A stretch of 64,000 nucleotides of DNA from Sweltsa coloradensis (GCA_024449915.1 JAMZAV010003082.1:62001-126000), one strand, 5' to 3'; positions 32,536 to 44,929 are shown, counted from the first letter of the stretch. A program made the numbers and translations. The notes: generated from the sequence alone by a model not told the origin.

Positions 32536-33626
32536 TGTAACAGTTTATTTTCCCGGTTCACGTTCGAATCTCGCCGATCATACACCCTACCTTCCCTACC
32601 TTTACCCTCCCTACTGCTGATAAGATAAGCCTGTGTACTGGAGAGCAGAGACAAGCAGTTGAGTGACGGGACCGAGTTCGGACGGTCGAACGCGACTTTG
32701 GTCGGATTAAAATCAGAATATACTGCGAGAGCATTTAGAACTATTCGTCCCCCGGGTGTATAGAAACACTAGTCGCTTTAAAAAAAGGGGTTGAGGCCGG
32801 AGGGACAAGCTAAATTTCCCGTTTTCGTCATTGATTTATTAATCGCCATGACCGGGCTTAGTCAGTGTTAGTTAGTGACTTGTGAGTGACAGTACTATTC
32901 AGTAAATTTTTAAAAGCAATTAAACGTGTACCCCGTCTATCAGTGCAGTACAATAGTTAAAAACTAAAGAATCAGCGCGCATACTGGACCACGTTTGGGT
33001 TTTTTTGTTGTCTGTAACTACGCCATCCCACCTCAAGCAGGACCCGCGAACGGCACGTCCCCCCCTTCACTCACCTCTTTTACGTCCACCTTTCACGGGG
33101 GCTGGCTACATCATGAAGACGACTGCAGCCCCAGCATGAGAGTATGACAAATATATTTATTAAATTTAAAAGTAGTAGTATAAGAGACATTTTTTTATAA
33201 TTGCGTCATGAATTAGAAATTTCTTAAAGATGGGATACAGTGACATTTGTACTTATTTTTCCCCATCATTTTGCTATCGTTTTTATTTTCAAAAATACCT
33301 CAAGATATTTAATCATTTTAACAATCGATCAAAAAAACTGCTAAAACTTTTTCAGTATTGATTTACTTTTCCCTTGGATTTTTGAACTTGTGCTTTCTAT
33401 GTGTGTGAATTGGGTTTGGTACGCGAGAGGGAAAAAAACCCTCTTTGTTTATAATCACTGTTTACTTTCAGTTGTATTATTAGTAATTTTACCGATCACG
33501 CCTAAAAAAAAAGAGAGGTGGGCAGTTCCCGCTCTTCCTTCCACGGGGCTAGAACGAACTCCTGCGCCCCCCCTTAAACCCCGAACCCCGTTACTCAGGC
33601 CAGTGCAGGGCTACACAAAAATGCCC
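32536..33626 (+). repeat. 5' LTR of Gypsy-type element
   Basis: It starts TGTAACAGTT and aligns over about 1.08 kb with 38131-39197. Shared blocks are ACTGGAGAGCAGAGA, TGCGAGAGCATTTAG, AAAGAATCAG, ACTGGACCAC and CCTTCCAC. The end is near CTACA at 33615 or CCCA at about 33626; homology continues a few bases past the first. Indels between the two LTRs are mostly in homopolymers. Confidence 0.85.
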
Positions 33627-33632
33627 AATCCC

Positions 33633-33654
33633 TGGGGTGATGAGGATTTGAACC
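33633..33654 (+). other. Candidate primer-binding site
   Basis: TGGGGTGATGAGGATTTGAA lies a few bases inside the 5' LTR. It could pair with a tRNA 3' end finishing in CCA with a TTCAAAT T-loop. The spacing is about three bases shorter than a true tRNA arm, so this is tentative. Confidence 0.4.
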
Positions 33655-35639
33655 GTAGTGAAGTAGTAAAAAATACTTTTTTACAAAAGAAAAAATATGT
33701 CTTCCACAACATTAATTATTTGTTAAAAGAGAAAAAATAGAGTACGAATTAATGTAGGGGGTGGTTTGGGACTAGCTACAGTGGGAAAAAAAAAAAAAAA
33801 AAAGAAAAACCCTCCGACCCCTAAAAAAGTTAGAAGCAGAAAAAAACCATAGGGTGCGCACCAATAATAAAGGAACCAAAAAAAGACCCTGCGATCTGTA
33901 ACCAAAAATAACCGAATCGACATTAATAGAATGTTTGAGGGAGAAAAAATTAGACGCAGCTATAGAAAGATAGATCCCGCCTGACCATTTATAGGCAGGA
34001 TCGAAGAATGACGCGAGGAACTCGAGATTGTGACTCACTTCAAAACTATGAAGAACATTTAAAAACTAATGGAACATAGAAAAAAATCAGGCACGCTATT
34101 TAAACGCCCCGGGATGGGGAGGGGAAGACTCGCCGTCGGGTACGAGGATGATAGTAAGGAAACGAACAGCAGGAGTAAAAAGTCATAGTACCGGTCACAA
34201 AAAGAGGACTTTAAAAAGTGGGAATAACTTTTTCGGGTGAGGGGAAAAGGGTTGGCCTAATGGTTTTTTAAAAAGAATGAAAAATTAAGAATGAAAAGGG
34301 GATAAAAAAATAAAATCTGGGGAAGGCCCCTGTAGAACTTTTTAAAAAAGGTCCGCTTTGATAGGGTTTCGCGCGTTCGTGAGTCACTGCATTCGTGGCA
34401 AATTAAAATGCGCTTTTTAAAGCCAAATTTCAACCTATAGATTATGAAGATGACCTGATGGAGGAAATAAAAACGAACACAAGCCAAATGAGAGGGTGGG
34501 AATATTTTTGGGCAATAAGGGAAAAACCGTTCCAACGACTACCTAACAAATTGATCGAATCACCAAAACTAAAATCGTGCGCCGGAATTTATTACCATTT
34601 TTTTATCACCTTTTAGGACTTAAAATGTGGGACAGTGGCCGAACTAAATCGACTGTGCCGACAGCGAAGGGGAGCCATCATCGAGCGATAGGTACCGCCC
34701 TCCCCCAAAAAACCATAAACCCGCATAGAACCCGATTTGGCATATCACACCCGACATCCCCCAAAGTTCGCATGGGGGAAATTTAAATTGTGTCCCGAAA
34801 CCTCTTTGTGGTAACTGCTGGAATGTTTAGAAAAAAGGACCCGTACCACAACTGTCGGCCCCCGCCTATTTTGTTCTTTTTTGGCTGGGGGAAAAAGGGG
34901 GGTGGGGAAAGCTACATGCCAGAGGTGTATACGACGGGGAAAGGGAAAGGGTGGGGCAGAGGAAGGGGCGCCAGTCTCCACCATACCAAAACTAGAGTCC
35001 AAGGATGGCAAGCATGGCTGACCAGATTAAAATTTTTCTGCCAACCAGACTGTCACCCCTCTTTTTCAAAAAATGCCATGAAAATAGCCCCCTATTTTCA
35101 TTTAAATATTTAGGAAAGAAAAAGAGGACTTCTAGATTCAGGGCAAAGGGACGATTTTTGGGACCCAGGGGGCGAGGAGCAATTAAACAATTGGGCTAAA
35201 ATGTCAACCGACCTCCCGATAGCTCAAGTAACACCGCAGATAGTAAACCTAAAACTGTGAGGGATTCATAGACTTCCCGGTTGAAGTTAATGGATTGTCA
35301 AAATAATTACCCCCCTGTCGTCCCAAACCGTAAAGCAAATTTTAATTCTGGAATGTTTTTTGGAAAAATTTGAAAAATCACCCGACGTAACGAAAGAATA
35401 GGGTTCAGTAAAGCCCTACCCGTAAATTAGCTGGGGTTAAAATGATAAAAAGTAAATTTTGATTTGAGTAACCCCAAAAGGATAAACTTCAGGAAGTGAT
35501 TAAAGAATTCGAATACGGCGAGACAGGACTAGGGGGGACTACAAAAATTCAACCGAGTTTGATACTGGCAATGCCAAACCGTTTTAAGCAGAGATACTAT
35601 CCCTTTCCCCGTATATGAAAACAAAAAGCTAAATGCGGT
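33655..35639 (+). other. LTR element interior: presumed gag and protease region
   Basis: By position this should encode gag and protease. No zinc knuckle or DSG protease motif could be read through the frameshifts. The stretch has very many homopolymer runs. Confidence 0.35.
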
Positions 35640-36300
35640 TTAGACGAATGATAGCACTGGATGTTGTTGAACCGTCGAACAGCCCATGGCCCTCTCCATT
35701 TATCCTGGGTTTAAAAAACCCCAATGGAGAGTGAGACTGGTCTGGGACAGTCGCAAGCTTAATAAATGACAAAAACGTGACCCCTACCCCCTCCCTTTAT
35801 GTTCGTCGATCTAGATAAGCTTCGAGAGCGCTTAAATCCAACATCAATCGATTTAAAAAATGCGTTCGGGGAAAAACCCTCTACATACGGAGTCGAAAGA
35901 GAAGACCGCCGCATTCACTGTACCGGGGAAGGGCTTTTCCAATTTAAGGTACTCCCGTTTGGACTTCATAACGGGGCCCAAAAACGCAACAAAGACAAAT
36001 GGATAAAAATCATAGGACCTGTATGGAACCATTCGTTTTGGTACCTCGACATTTCATTGTATGACACCCGTTTTTTAAAAACACAGTGGAGTTTTGAACG
36101 GATAAAAAACGCTTGAAAGTGCAACCCAAGTTAACGTCAAGAAATGGAATTTTGTCGCCTATTTAAATTTCCCTTGGTTTGGGTGGAAAAAGGGAGGTCT
36201 TAAAACCCAATCCCGAAAAAATGAAAGAATTTTAAATTACCCGTACCCAAGAATATCACCGAATTAAAAAATTTTTGGGAAAACATCATGGTATAGGCGT
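35640..36300 (+). pseudogene. Gypsy reverse transcriptase, frameshifted
   Basis: ALDVVEPSNSPWPSPF near 35660 is the usual entry block. An R.VWD.RKLND-like stretch follows at 35720-35780, then FVDLDKL and TSIDLKNAF near 35800-35860, with the first catalytic aspartate. GLFQFKVLPFGLHNG is near 35935. YLDISLYD near 36041 stands where YLDD is expected and appears to lack one aspartate through a 3-base gap. The order matches Ty3/Gypsy pol. Frameshifts and stops interrupt it. Confidence 0.75.
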
Positions 36301-36499
36301 TTTACGAGAACGCGCGACGGTATGTGCACCTCTACTATCTAAAAAAGACTAAAAAAGACAAAAACGGAGAAAAGGGAAAATATAAAATTATTTTGGACAA
36401 AAGGGGCCCAAAAGAAGCTTTCGTAGCCTTTAAAGTCCCCTTTGGGGCAGCACCGTCTTAGCTTGCCCTGATTTACGAACCCGTTCATCATACAGGATG

Positions 36500-36835
36500 C
36501 ATTGCCGGGGTTTGGGGTTTTTTAAAGCCAAAGAAATTTTCGATGAGAGACCCATAGCATACATTAGTCGTAAACTAAGAAAATTTTGAAAGAATTACTC
36601 CTTCCGGAAAGGGTTTTGGGCAGGGGTAAGTTTTGGAAATTTCGCCCTAGGGGGAAGGGATGCCATTTTCAAAATCATTACCGCCCTACTCCTTCTGTGG
36701 CTAAGACTTAAAGATCCATCTGAAAATTTGCTAGATGGGCAGACGCTTGCCAATTTGATTATACCCTGGAGCACCGGGAAAGGAAAAAGATCGCCCCCGA
36801 CGCCCTCTCCAAGCATTTGGGGAAACCATTGAAAA
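36500..36835 (+). pseudogene. Gypsy RNase H region
   Basis: ERPIAYISRKLRKF near 36545 matches the PIAY.SRKL block. CQFDYTLEHRERKK then APDALSK at about 36755-36815 matches the conserved end of Gypsy RNase H (FDY.I.HRPGK...ADALSR). It lies between RT and integrase as expected. Confidence 0.7.
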
Positions 36836-36939
36836 AAAACAAAGAAGACGAAGATAGAGGGTATACGACTGAAGCAAACGTAAAAAAAACCCCGCCAAAT
36901 ATCCCAAATTTTAGAATTAAAGGGCAGCAACTCTATAAT

Positions 36940-37600
36940 ATTCGAAGAAAAGTATGGTGACCGGGGGACAGACACCAGTAAAAATAGTGGTTCCAAAACC
37001 AGCGAGAAAAAAGTTTTTAAGGAATGTCACTCAGACCCCCGCCGCACACATGGATATTTAAAACAAAAAAAACGCGATGCCGTTGGATACTGGCCGAAGA
37101 TGTCAGCAGCATTGCTCATTTGTGAATAGATTGAAATTTGGCAACATAAGGGCCACGAACCCCCCTAGAGCTGGATTTAGGGGAAGGCAAAAAAAACGTG
37201 CAGAAACCGTGGCAGCTTATCAGTCCGCTTCGGCCGTTCCCACGTTCGACAAAAGGGAATTTTTTACTGCTAGTTGTTACAGTTTGGGTTTTTTCTAAAG
37301 TTCTTTTATTTTTTTCCTCTCGACAGGAAAATTCTCAAACATAAACCGTATTATGGAAAACGAGATATTCCTAGCTATGGCGCCCCCTAAATACATTATA
37401 TGTGAAACGGAAGCCGACATAATGGAACATTTAGGAATTTAGCTGCAGACTACAAAGTACCAAGATAGGTATACCGCAAAGTACCACCCCCCGGTAAACC
37501 CGACTGAACGATTTAACCCGTGATTGTAACAGCCTTTGCCTCATAGTGAGAGAAAACCATAAATTTGGGGATAAGGAAATTTTTAAGATTGGTAGTGCCA
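36940..37600 (+). pseudogene. Gypsy integrase (zinc-binding and core)
   Basis: VVPKPAREKV near 36990, ECHSDP then HGYLKTKK near 37025-37070, and GYWPKMSA near 37090 belong to the HHCC zinc-binding part. In shifted frames, VFSKF near 37290, YGAPKYI near 37380 and AKYHPPVNPTERFN near 37475 follow the catalytic core. The last carries the NPTER glutamate-containing block. Placement of integrase after RNase H assigns the element to Ty3/Gypsy rather than Copia. Confidence 0.7.
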
Positions 37601-38116
37601 TCGTACAGCAACGCACAGGTCACTAACCAGACTCCTACTTTTTGAACTTTGGCAAGAAGCGCCAACCCGAAACAAAATACACCCTTGGAGTTGACACCCT
37701 AAAGAGGTTCCCACAACGACAGAAAAAAAGGGAATACCTCGCTTAATGACAGACAAGAGATTTGGCCGACGTTCAAAGAGTTTGGTCTTGCGCACGAGAA
37801 GAATGCAAGATACTAAACTTACGCAAGCAACCAGTAACCTACGAACCAGGACAAATGTGGGGAAGAAAAATTACGATTGTGAAATGCTGCAACAACTTTT
37901 CGTAAAAGTTGGCGCCAAAAATATGTCAAATGCATGGTAAAGAAAAAAATATCCCCCTTTGGTATACCGACTCACCCTAGCCGAAGATGGTAAAGACTTG
38001 GGGCGAATGGCACGTCGAAGATCTAAAAAAATTGGACGGAGGCGACATCACTCAAGAAAACCTTAAATACTTGAAATTTCAGCCTCAAAAAATGCTAGAA
38101 ACTACATTTTTTCAAT
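37601..38116 (+). other. LTR element 3' interior
   Basis: Presumed end of pol up to the polypurine tract. No chromodomain or envelope-like segment could be recognised. Confidence 0.35.
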
Positions 38117-38130
38117 AAAAGGGGGGGTGG
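38117..38130 (+). other. Polypurine tract
   Basis: AAAAGGGGGGGTGG lies immediately before the TGTAACAG start of the 3' LTR, the position and composition of a plus-strand primer. Confidence 0.75.
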
Positions 38131-39197
38131 TGTAACAGTTTTTTTTCCCGGGGGTTCCTTTCGAATCTTGTGTTCATACACCCTACTTCCCCCCCTTTAC
38201 CCCCTACTGCTGAATAGATGCCTGGTACTGGAGAGCAGAGAGGCGGCATTGAGTGAGGGGCCCGATTTGGGTCGGTCTAACGCGACGGGTGGTTTTAAAT
38301 TCAGAATAAACTGCGAGAGCATTTAGGACTTTTTCCGGAGCGAGGTCAAAAATCCTAGTGGGTTTAAAAATAGTGGTTGAGCCGTGGGGGATCAAGCTCA
38401 TTCAGTTTTCGTCGATTGATTTATTAAGTCAGCCCATGCCGGGTTAGTCATGTTGGTTAGTGATTGTGAGGACAGTAATTCATAGATTTTTTAAAAGCAA
38501 TTAAACTGATACCCCGTAATCATGCAGTACAAAAAATTTAAAACTAAAGAATCAGACCAGATACTGGACCACTTTTGGGTTTTTTGTTGTCGTAACACGC
38601 CTTCCCCCTAAACGACGCACCACGCGAACGGCACGCCCCCCTTCTACGTACCTCTTCTACGTCACACCTTACAGGAGGCTGGCTACATCAGTGAGAGTGA
38701 TGAAAAGCATATAAAAGTATCGACAAATTTTATTCAATTAAGTAGTGTAAAAAAGAGCATTTTTTTTAATTGCGTCAGTGAATTAGAATTTTTCTTAAGA
38801 TGGATACAGATGACATTTAAACTTTTTTATTTTCCATCATTTTGCTTTCTTTTCTTATTACAATAATCCTAAAGATATTATAACATTGAACAATCGATCA
38901 GGGGGAACTGACTAAAATTTTTTAAGTATTGATTTACTTTGGGCCTTGGATTTTTTAACTTGTGCTTATCTATGTGTGTGAAAGGGGTTTTGGTCGCGAG
39001 ACGGAAAATATACCTCGTTGTTTATAATCACTGTTTATTTCAGTTGTATTATTAGTAACTGTTCCCCGATCACCCCTAAAAAAAGAGAGGTGGCAGTTCC
39101 CGCCTTTCCTTCCACAGGGTAAACAACTCCTGGCCCCCCCCTTTAAACCCCGAACCCACGTATCAGGCCAGCTAGTCGGGGCTACAAAAAAAAACCC
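38131..39197 (+). repeat. 3' LTR of Gypsy-type element
   Basis: Partner of 32536-33626. It opens TGTAACAGTT and ends near GCTACA (39186) or ACCCAA (about 39197). Together with the 5' LTR, tract and pol order, it defines one element of about 6.66 kb. A matching target duplication was not visible. Confidence 0.85.
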
Positions 39198-40800
39198 AAC
39201 TCTTTACAAGTGTAGTAATATTTTTTTTTTCTTTTCCCCATTTTGGGGTTTTTTGGGCCCCAACATGGCTGAGCTCTGGCGGGGTAAAGGGTTAAAACAC
39301 CCCCTTTTCCCAAAGCGGGTGGGGTGATGATCTTGTTTTTGGGGCTTATTCTTTTGTTAAGTCACATATTTTGACAAAGTCCCAGGCCCACCTTTCAACT
39401 GAAAAAATATGGTGACCTTTGGCCAGCCGGATTTGCCTTTATCTTCAATCTAAAATACAAATAATAAATCTATTTTATTTACACAAGGCCTATGTCTCAC
39501 TAGGGCCCTTCTGGGCCTAAAATTTAGGCAAGTAATTTAAGGATGGCATCCATATAGCCCCGGGGAGTTACGTAAAAATCGTGCTTTTTGGGGGTGCGTA
39601 ATTTTTGGACACATCTTCCATATACCCAGAGATGATTTTAAGCTCATTGTCGTTCTTCGTAAAAGACAAAAAATAGGAGTGGATATTGACAAAAACATTT
39701 TTTTTTTTTTTTTCCCCCTTTAAAATAATTTTTTGCCTCTTAAAGGGTTAAAGCAACACGAAAGTCCCTTTCATCTTCTTCTCTTTGAAAGGGGTTAGAA
39801 CAGGTTTTCTGTTGCGGGTCCCCCCTCAATGCGGATTAAAGCTGCTTTGTTTGAAACTAATATTGCCCATGTAAACTTGTGAGTTTTATTTTTGGGGCGA
39901 CGTCTTGTACCAACATTGCTGTTTTTTTTTCATTTTTTTGTGGGGTTTTTTCCAGATTGCTGGCTTTGGCCTTCTTTTAAAGTGGCCGACTATGCGTCTT
40001 CCTTTGCTCAGTGCAGTTTGAAAAACCTTTGTTTTTTAAACTCTGTTTTTTACAACGAAAAAAACGAACGAACGAAAAACGGGAAAAGGGCTTTTTTTAC
40101 TAAATTTTCCCAAAACGACATTTTCTTTTTTGTTATGATTAGGTCTAAAAAAGTGGTCATTGCAGGAGCGTTTTTTTCCCCTTATCGGTGACGTCGAACT
40201 CGGGGAAATTTTTTCCAGGAATTCTGTGTTTTCATGGACGGGGTGGTACAAAAGGCTTGAAATTCACGGGTGAAATCTTCGTCCGGTCGCCAGCTAATAC
40301 CTGGCAGGTTAAAAAACTCAAAATGAAATAAAATTTCTTAATGTCCCGAGTAAAATTTAGTTTTCGAGATGTCTGATTTAAGTGGAGGGGGAAGTTATCC
40401 ACAGCCGAGGACAAGCTCCGTCCTCACTATTTTACAAATTTCTTTTGGGTGAGCCTATGGGGTGATTTAAAATTTTCTGAATTTCCCTAAAGTACCTCCA
40501 CCGACTTCTTTTGGTGTTCCAGCATGCCCACGATTTTACTATACACTTCATACTGGTCGTTCAGTATCTCACCCCCGAGGGCATTATCGGAAAACCCGGT
40601 TTCGGTTAAACAAATTTAAATCAATTTTTTATTTCAGAAAAAGCTAGATTGAAGTCGGGGGTTTATTACGTTAATGTTTTCGCATTCATATGAAATTAGA
40701 GGTTGCGTTGTGACCCTTTTACTTTTGAATACTCCTTTTTGTGTGTGGCTGGCTCAGACGTTTGGGGGGGTTTTTGTTTTGTTTTAGTGGCCCGGGGTTT
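39198..40800. other. Low-quality stretch, nothing recognised
   Basis: Homopolymer-rich. Minus-strand frames such as 40232-40414 have no known domain. No repeats shared with the rest of the window were noted. Confidence 0.3.
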
Positions 40801-40920
40801 ATTTGATGTCACCACACAGCGCATGAGAGCGTGGCGAAGCGAGACTGGAGTTCGAGTCGGACATACAAACCGGCACGATCCCTCCCCCTCCTGAAGAAAG
40901 TGCTGGACCGACCCGCGAGA
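40801..40920 (+). mobile_element. SINE family S3, copy 2
   Basis: GCGCATGAGAGCGTGGCGAA and GGAGTTCGAGTC form a tRNA-like promoter. The body CCGGCACGATCCCTCCCCCT then CCTGAAGAAAGTGCTGGACCGA matches 30024-30080. Confidence 0.6.
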
Positions 40921-42219
40921 AATCCAAATTTTTTTGAGAAACATGTTTGCGGCAAAATGTGGAAAATTTTGGGTACCGGGGTGATTTTTAGGTAAAAAAC
41001 CCAAAAATCCGAAATTTTCCCGGGGACCACCCGGATTTTTGGCCCATTTTGCCCAGAACCAAGAGGCGTCCAAAATGGTGTAAAAACCGTATAAACCCCT
41101 CAAAAGTACTATTTTTGTTTATTGAACACGTCGTAGGTTCATTTTACGGTTTTTGGGGGTGCGGAGAACGATTCGACGAAAAGCCCCAGAAACGGAACAC
41201 CCTTTTTTAATGGCGCCATTTGATGGGGAAAACTGGTCTTTTTTAAACCTTTGAGTAAAACCATTTTAAAAGCGTGTCGACTTTGGTCCAGGCTGAAAAA
41301 TGGGAATTAAAAACCCCCCTAATCTTAATCTTCCGGACCACCTCAGATTTTTACCCCTTTTGAAAACCCCCCGTCAAAAAATTTTGCGAGGTCTGGCTTG
41401 CGAGTAGAGGGCGTGGAGTACGTGATCCAGGCCAGAGTTGAAGGGGTGACTGTTTTAACAGTCTTTTTCCCAACCCAAACCAAACGGGCTTTGGAACTTT
41501 AAAATCAGGGGCCGGTTTCAAAAAGTTCAGAAAAGTGAGCTGGAAAGACTGTTTTTTTATGGCTTTTTTTGGGGTTTTTGGTTTCCTGGGTTTTTGAACT
41601 CGGGGGAAAGGGGGGTTGGATTCATAAAGAAGGCAATTGCCTCTCACGTGACTCTCATTCCACCACCTTTTCCTGAAATCCTCAAAAATCCAAAATCAAA
41701 GGTGTGGAGTAGTGCCAAGCAAATCAGTCTGAGTTGAGTGATCTCTTTTTTAAATCTTTGATACGTGCTGAGGTGCTTTGGCAGCTAACTCGAAGAAAAC
41801 AAATAGTGGTCGGCTTCCGAATTTTGTGATACCGCCGACCCCTACGTCAATGAAAATATCAGGGGTTGGAAAAAAGATAGTGCTTTCGTCAGTTGTTGGG
41901 TTGTCCTTTAAAATGGGAAGTGGTCTCCACTTTGATTGTTTGCTTGTGGAACGCCCGCGCGATAAAAATAAAACTTTTTATCCGGGAGCTGTTTTTTATA
42001 GCTCAAAATTCCTTCTCGATAAATCAAGGTTGTCAGGCCATTCTTGATCTTCTTGCGGGAGTCTTCTTTGGTGAAGAGAAAACTCCCCTGGTGTGAATAA
42101 AAATTTACACGGTCATAATAACTAGTTTTAAAGGAAGCATTATGCGATAAAAGTAATGCAGGGGGGAAATTTATTTTTTCCCTACATATTTTTTGGTTTA
42201 AATTTTGGGGGTTCCGAAC
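40921..42219. other. Low-quality stretch, nothing recognised
   Basis: No domain or repeat can be supported. Open frames on both strands carry no recognisable motif. Confidence 0.3.
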
Positions 42220-42465
42220 ACGGGTCCGAAACCCCGGGGTTTAAAATTTTAATGAAATCAAAATTACAATATCTTCTACTAAAGCAACTTGAGTCATTGA
42301 GTAAACCCCTAAAAATGCAAAGGCTTAACCCTTGGGAAATTTTTTGTATGGGAGGGACACACTAAAATAAATAGCTTGAGACATGTTTAAAATTTGAAAG
42401 AAATCAACATTACAAAACTAATAAAATTGCAAAATTGGATCATTGGTAACCTCTTAAAATGATTT
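42220..42465 (+). repeat. 148-bp satellite, first block
   Basis: Two units: AATGAAATCAAAATTACAAT... near 42250 and AAAGAAATCAACATTACAAA... near 42397, linked by GGGAGGGACACAC and AGCTTGAGACATG. They match the units at 43.2 and 43.8-44.16 kb. Confidence 0.7.
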
Positions 42466-42654
42466 TATTTTATTTGATTGTCGTCTTTTTTGATGGCGGG
42501 ATTTAAAGGGCCCGTTAAGCCTTCTCTTCCATCCAACCACTTCCCAATTACAACAAATCACAAGCCAGCGGTTTAGCCCAGCTCGTTTAACCGGTTCCCA
42601 CTCGAACACCCAAATTTTAAACGAATCGGGCGTGGTCATGGGGGAGTGGGGGCC

Positions 42655-42985
42655 GCTCTACCCGAAACTCACGTATACCGCTGGTTAGAGCAATGGGGGG
42701 TTCGAAACTAGTGAAAAGGGTTCGTTCCCTTGACGTCTGCTCGGGAGTCCGGGTTATGGAGGAACCATATACTTCAAAGTTACACCGTCCTGTCGGATGG
42801 GACGTTAAAAACCGTTGGGCCCCGGGGATTTTCGAAAAGGGGTGGGTATGTGCCGGTACCGGTTTCCCCCCCTCTCTTTTGTTCAACTTCATCCTCATCT
42901 ATCCCACCATCGTCTCGATTAGCCAAAAATGCAAAATAGAGACGTTAACAAAATTCAACAATCAATCAAAAAACAAAACACGCAT
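42655..42985 (+). mobile_element. SINE family S2, full-length (MetaSINE/Nin-like core)
   Basis: The tRNA-like head GTATACCGCTGGTTAGAGCA with GGGTTCGAAAC leads into a central block, GTCGGATGGGACGTTAAAA then CCGTTGGGCCC. This resembles the conserved central domain shared by many metazoan SINEs (recalled as Nin-DC or Meta domain). The 3' part, CGTCTCGATTAGCC...AGAGACG then CAACAATCAATCAA, is the same tail as family S1. The two families therefore probably used one LINE partner. The element interrupts a 148-bp satellite. Confidence 0.7.
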
Positions 42986-43179
42986 TACAGGATTTCATAA
43001 AATAATGAAATTTAAAAAAAAACTATGATCCACAAATTAAAATTCAATTTCGAGCTAAAAATAAAAGTTAACAAATCATACTAAAATAACCAAATTAAGT
43101 AAAAAGAATAATACTTAGGAGTAACATAAAATTAAAAAATTTTTAGGATAGGTAAGTTATCAAATTGTGGGTTTAATCT

Positions 43180-43400
43180 ATTTTTTTAAAACTAGCAGGA
43201 GTTCAAATGGGGATTTCTTTTTATGGGGGGGACACATAAAAACGAGATTCTTGGAGACACGTGTTAAATTTTAATGAAAAACAACATTCAAAATCTTATA
43301 TAGCAACATTATCATTGAGTAACCTCTTTTAGTGCGAGGCTTCAAAAATGTGGTATTTTTTATGGAGGGACCCTAGATTTGAACCTCTATTGTAGGGTAG
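43180..43400 (+). repeat. 148-bp satellite, second block
   Basis: GGGGGGACACATAAAAACGAGA, TTGGAGACACGTGTTAAA and CATTGAGTAACC match the other blocks. The sequence between 42985 and 43180 is AT-rich and not clearly satellite. Confidence 0.65.
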
Positions 43401-43779
43401 ATTAGCAGTCGGGGGGTTTCCCCTTCCCTGACAAATTTGAAGCCATCTTGAAATTCCAGTTTACATGTTAATCGAAGGGAGCTATTTTTTGGCACAAAAG
43501 TTCTCAAATTGCCGCCAGGTTTACAGGTAAGCATACTGCCTGTAACACCAAATGATTATAAATTCCTTTTTGTAATAATTCGTTTTGTTTCTGTTTTTTC
43601 ACTACCATCTGCACAACTAAAACAAAATTTAAACAATCCGTACAATACTTTTTGAAATTAAAAAAAAATCAAATTTAAAAAGCCCAAATCGCCATCTTGT
43701 AATGGCCGATGACCCCTCAATTTTTTCGCTCGCGCCTGTGCGAAGGTATAGGGGAATTTTAATCTACCCCACAATAGGG
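43401..43779. other. Spacer within the satellite region
   Basis: No unit of the satellite is clear, and no coding sequence. Two blocks mention GCCATCTTG-type sequence, near 43442 and 43691. Confidence 0.3.
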
Positions 43780-44160
43780 GTTCAAAATCTATGGAAGGGA
43801 CACACTTGTAAAAATAGCTTGGGGGACACGGTTAAGATTTGAATGGTATCAAAATTTCTATCTTTTACTAAAGCAACTTGGGTCATTGGAAAACCCCTTT
43901 AAATGCAGAGAGCTTCAAACTGTGGATATTCTTTTCATGGGGGGGTCCCCCAAGAAAACGAGATCGCCTGGAGACACGTGTTTAAAATTTGAATGAAAAC
44001 AACATTACAATTCTTCTACTAATGCAACATTTTGGGCATTAGTAAATTCTTAAGTGCAAGAGTTCAAAATGTGGATATTCTTTATGGGGGGGCACACGAG
44101 AATACGGAAAAAGCTTGGAGGGACACGGTTAAGATTTTAATGAAAAACATTCAGGCTTTC
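43780..44160 (+). repeat. 148-bp satellite, third block (about three units)
   Basis: Equivalent positions TTAAGATTTGAATGG, TTTAAAATTTGAATGA and TTAAGATTTTAATGA fall near 43834, 43982 and 44130, giving a period of about 148 bp. Each unit has GGAGACACG, CTTCTACTAAAGCAAC and GTGGATATTCTTT. Confidence 0.8.
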
Positions 44161-44929
44161 AAAGTCCAACTCGCCACCTTCCCGTGGGTTTTGGGCCCGT
44201 GAGTATGGGAGGGGGTAGTGTATTTCCCAAAACTAAGGGCGAGCTTGGCCGGTTGGGGGGGGTATTCCAAAAGTGCTCTCGCGCAACTTTTTTTTTCTCT
44301 TTCTTCTTCCCCAGCCTTACTCATAATTTATTTTTTTTCCTTTTCTTTCCATACTTGCCGGCCCTTTAGCACAAGCCTCCCGTTCCCACCCCGTTTAAAC
44401 CCCCTCCTATCCAACATCCTCACACTTCCTTTCTCCAGGCCGCTATCTGATGATGACCTGGAACTAGTAGGTTTTTGGTTTTCCCGGGCAATTAATGCTA
44501 TGCAGCAATGGGCCCGTCTGCAGGTTTCATGCCCACACCCACCCAGTACAGACCACCAATAAAAACAGATCAAAAACCGTATAAACTTAGGTACATTCAA
44601 CAAACTTCATGAAATTAAGTTTACGAAGCAAATATCAAAGTTGTAAACACACATGTAGGTATTATACAGCGAAGCAAAAAAAATAGCGTGTGTGTGGGCC
44701 TACCATCACCTATAAAGAAAAACCCGGGCACAACTGACCCCAAGTTTGGAAAAAGTAAATAACTTCATCTCCCCCGAAATCAAATCCCCATGTTTAAAAA
44801 AATTCACAACCTAATTAGCACGAACGAAAAGGTTAAGTAAAATTAAACTGTCGCGTCCCCCAAAATGTAACAAGTGCTACAAATGACACCCTGGAGCACC
44901 GGTTTATGCTTGCGACGGTGCTGGTGATC
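44161..44929. other. Low-quality stretch, nothing recognised
   Basis: A pyrimidine-rich plus-strand frame (44218-44562) ending in SDDDLELVGFWFSRAINAMQ matches no family I know. No other signal. Confidence 0.3.

Noticed and set aside
40696..41103. 135-residue minus-strand frame
   Set aside because: Covers the S3 SINE and homopolymer-rich sequence; no recognisable motif.
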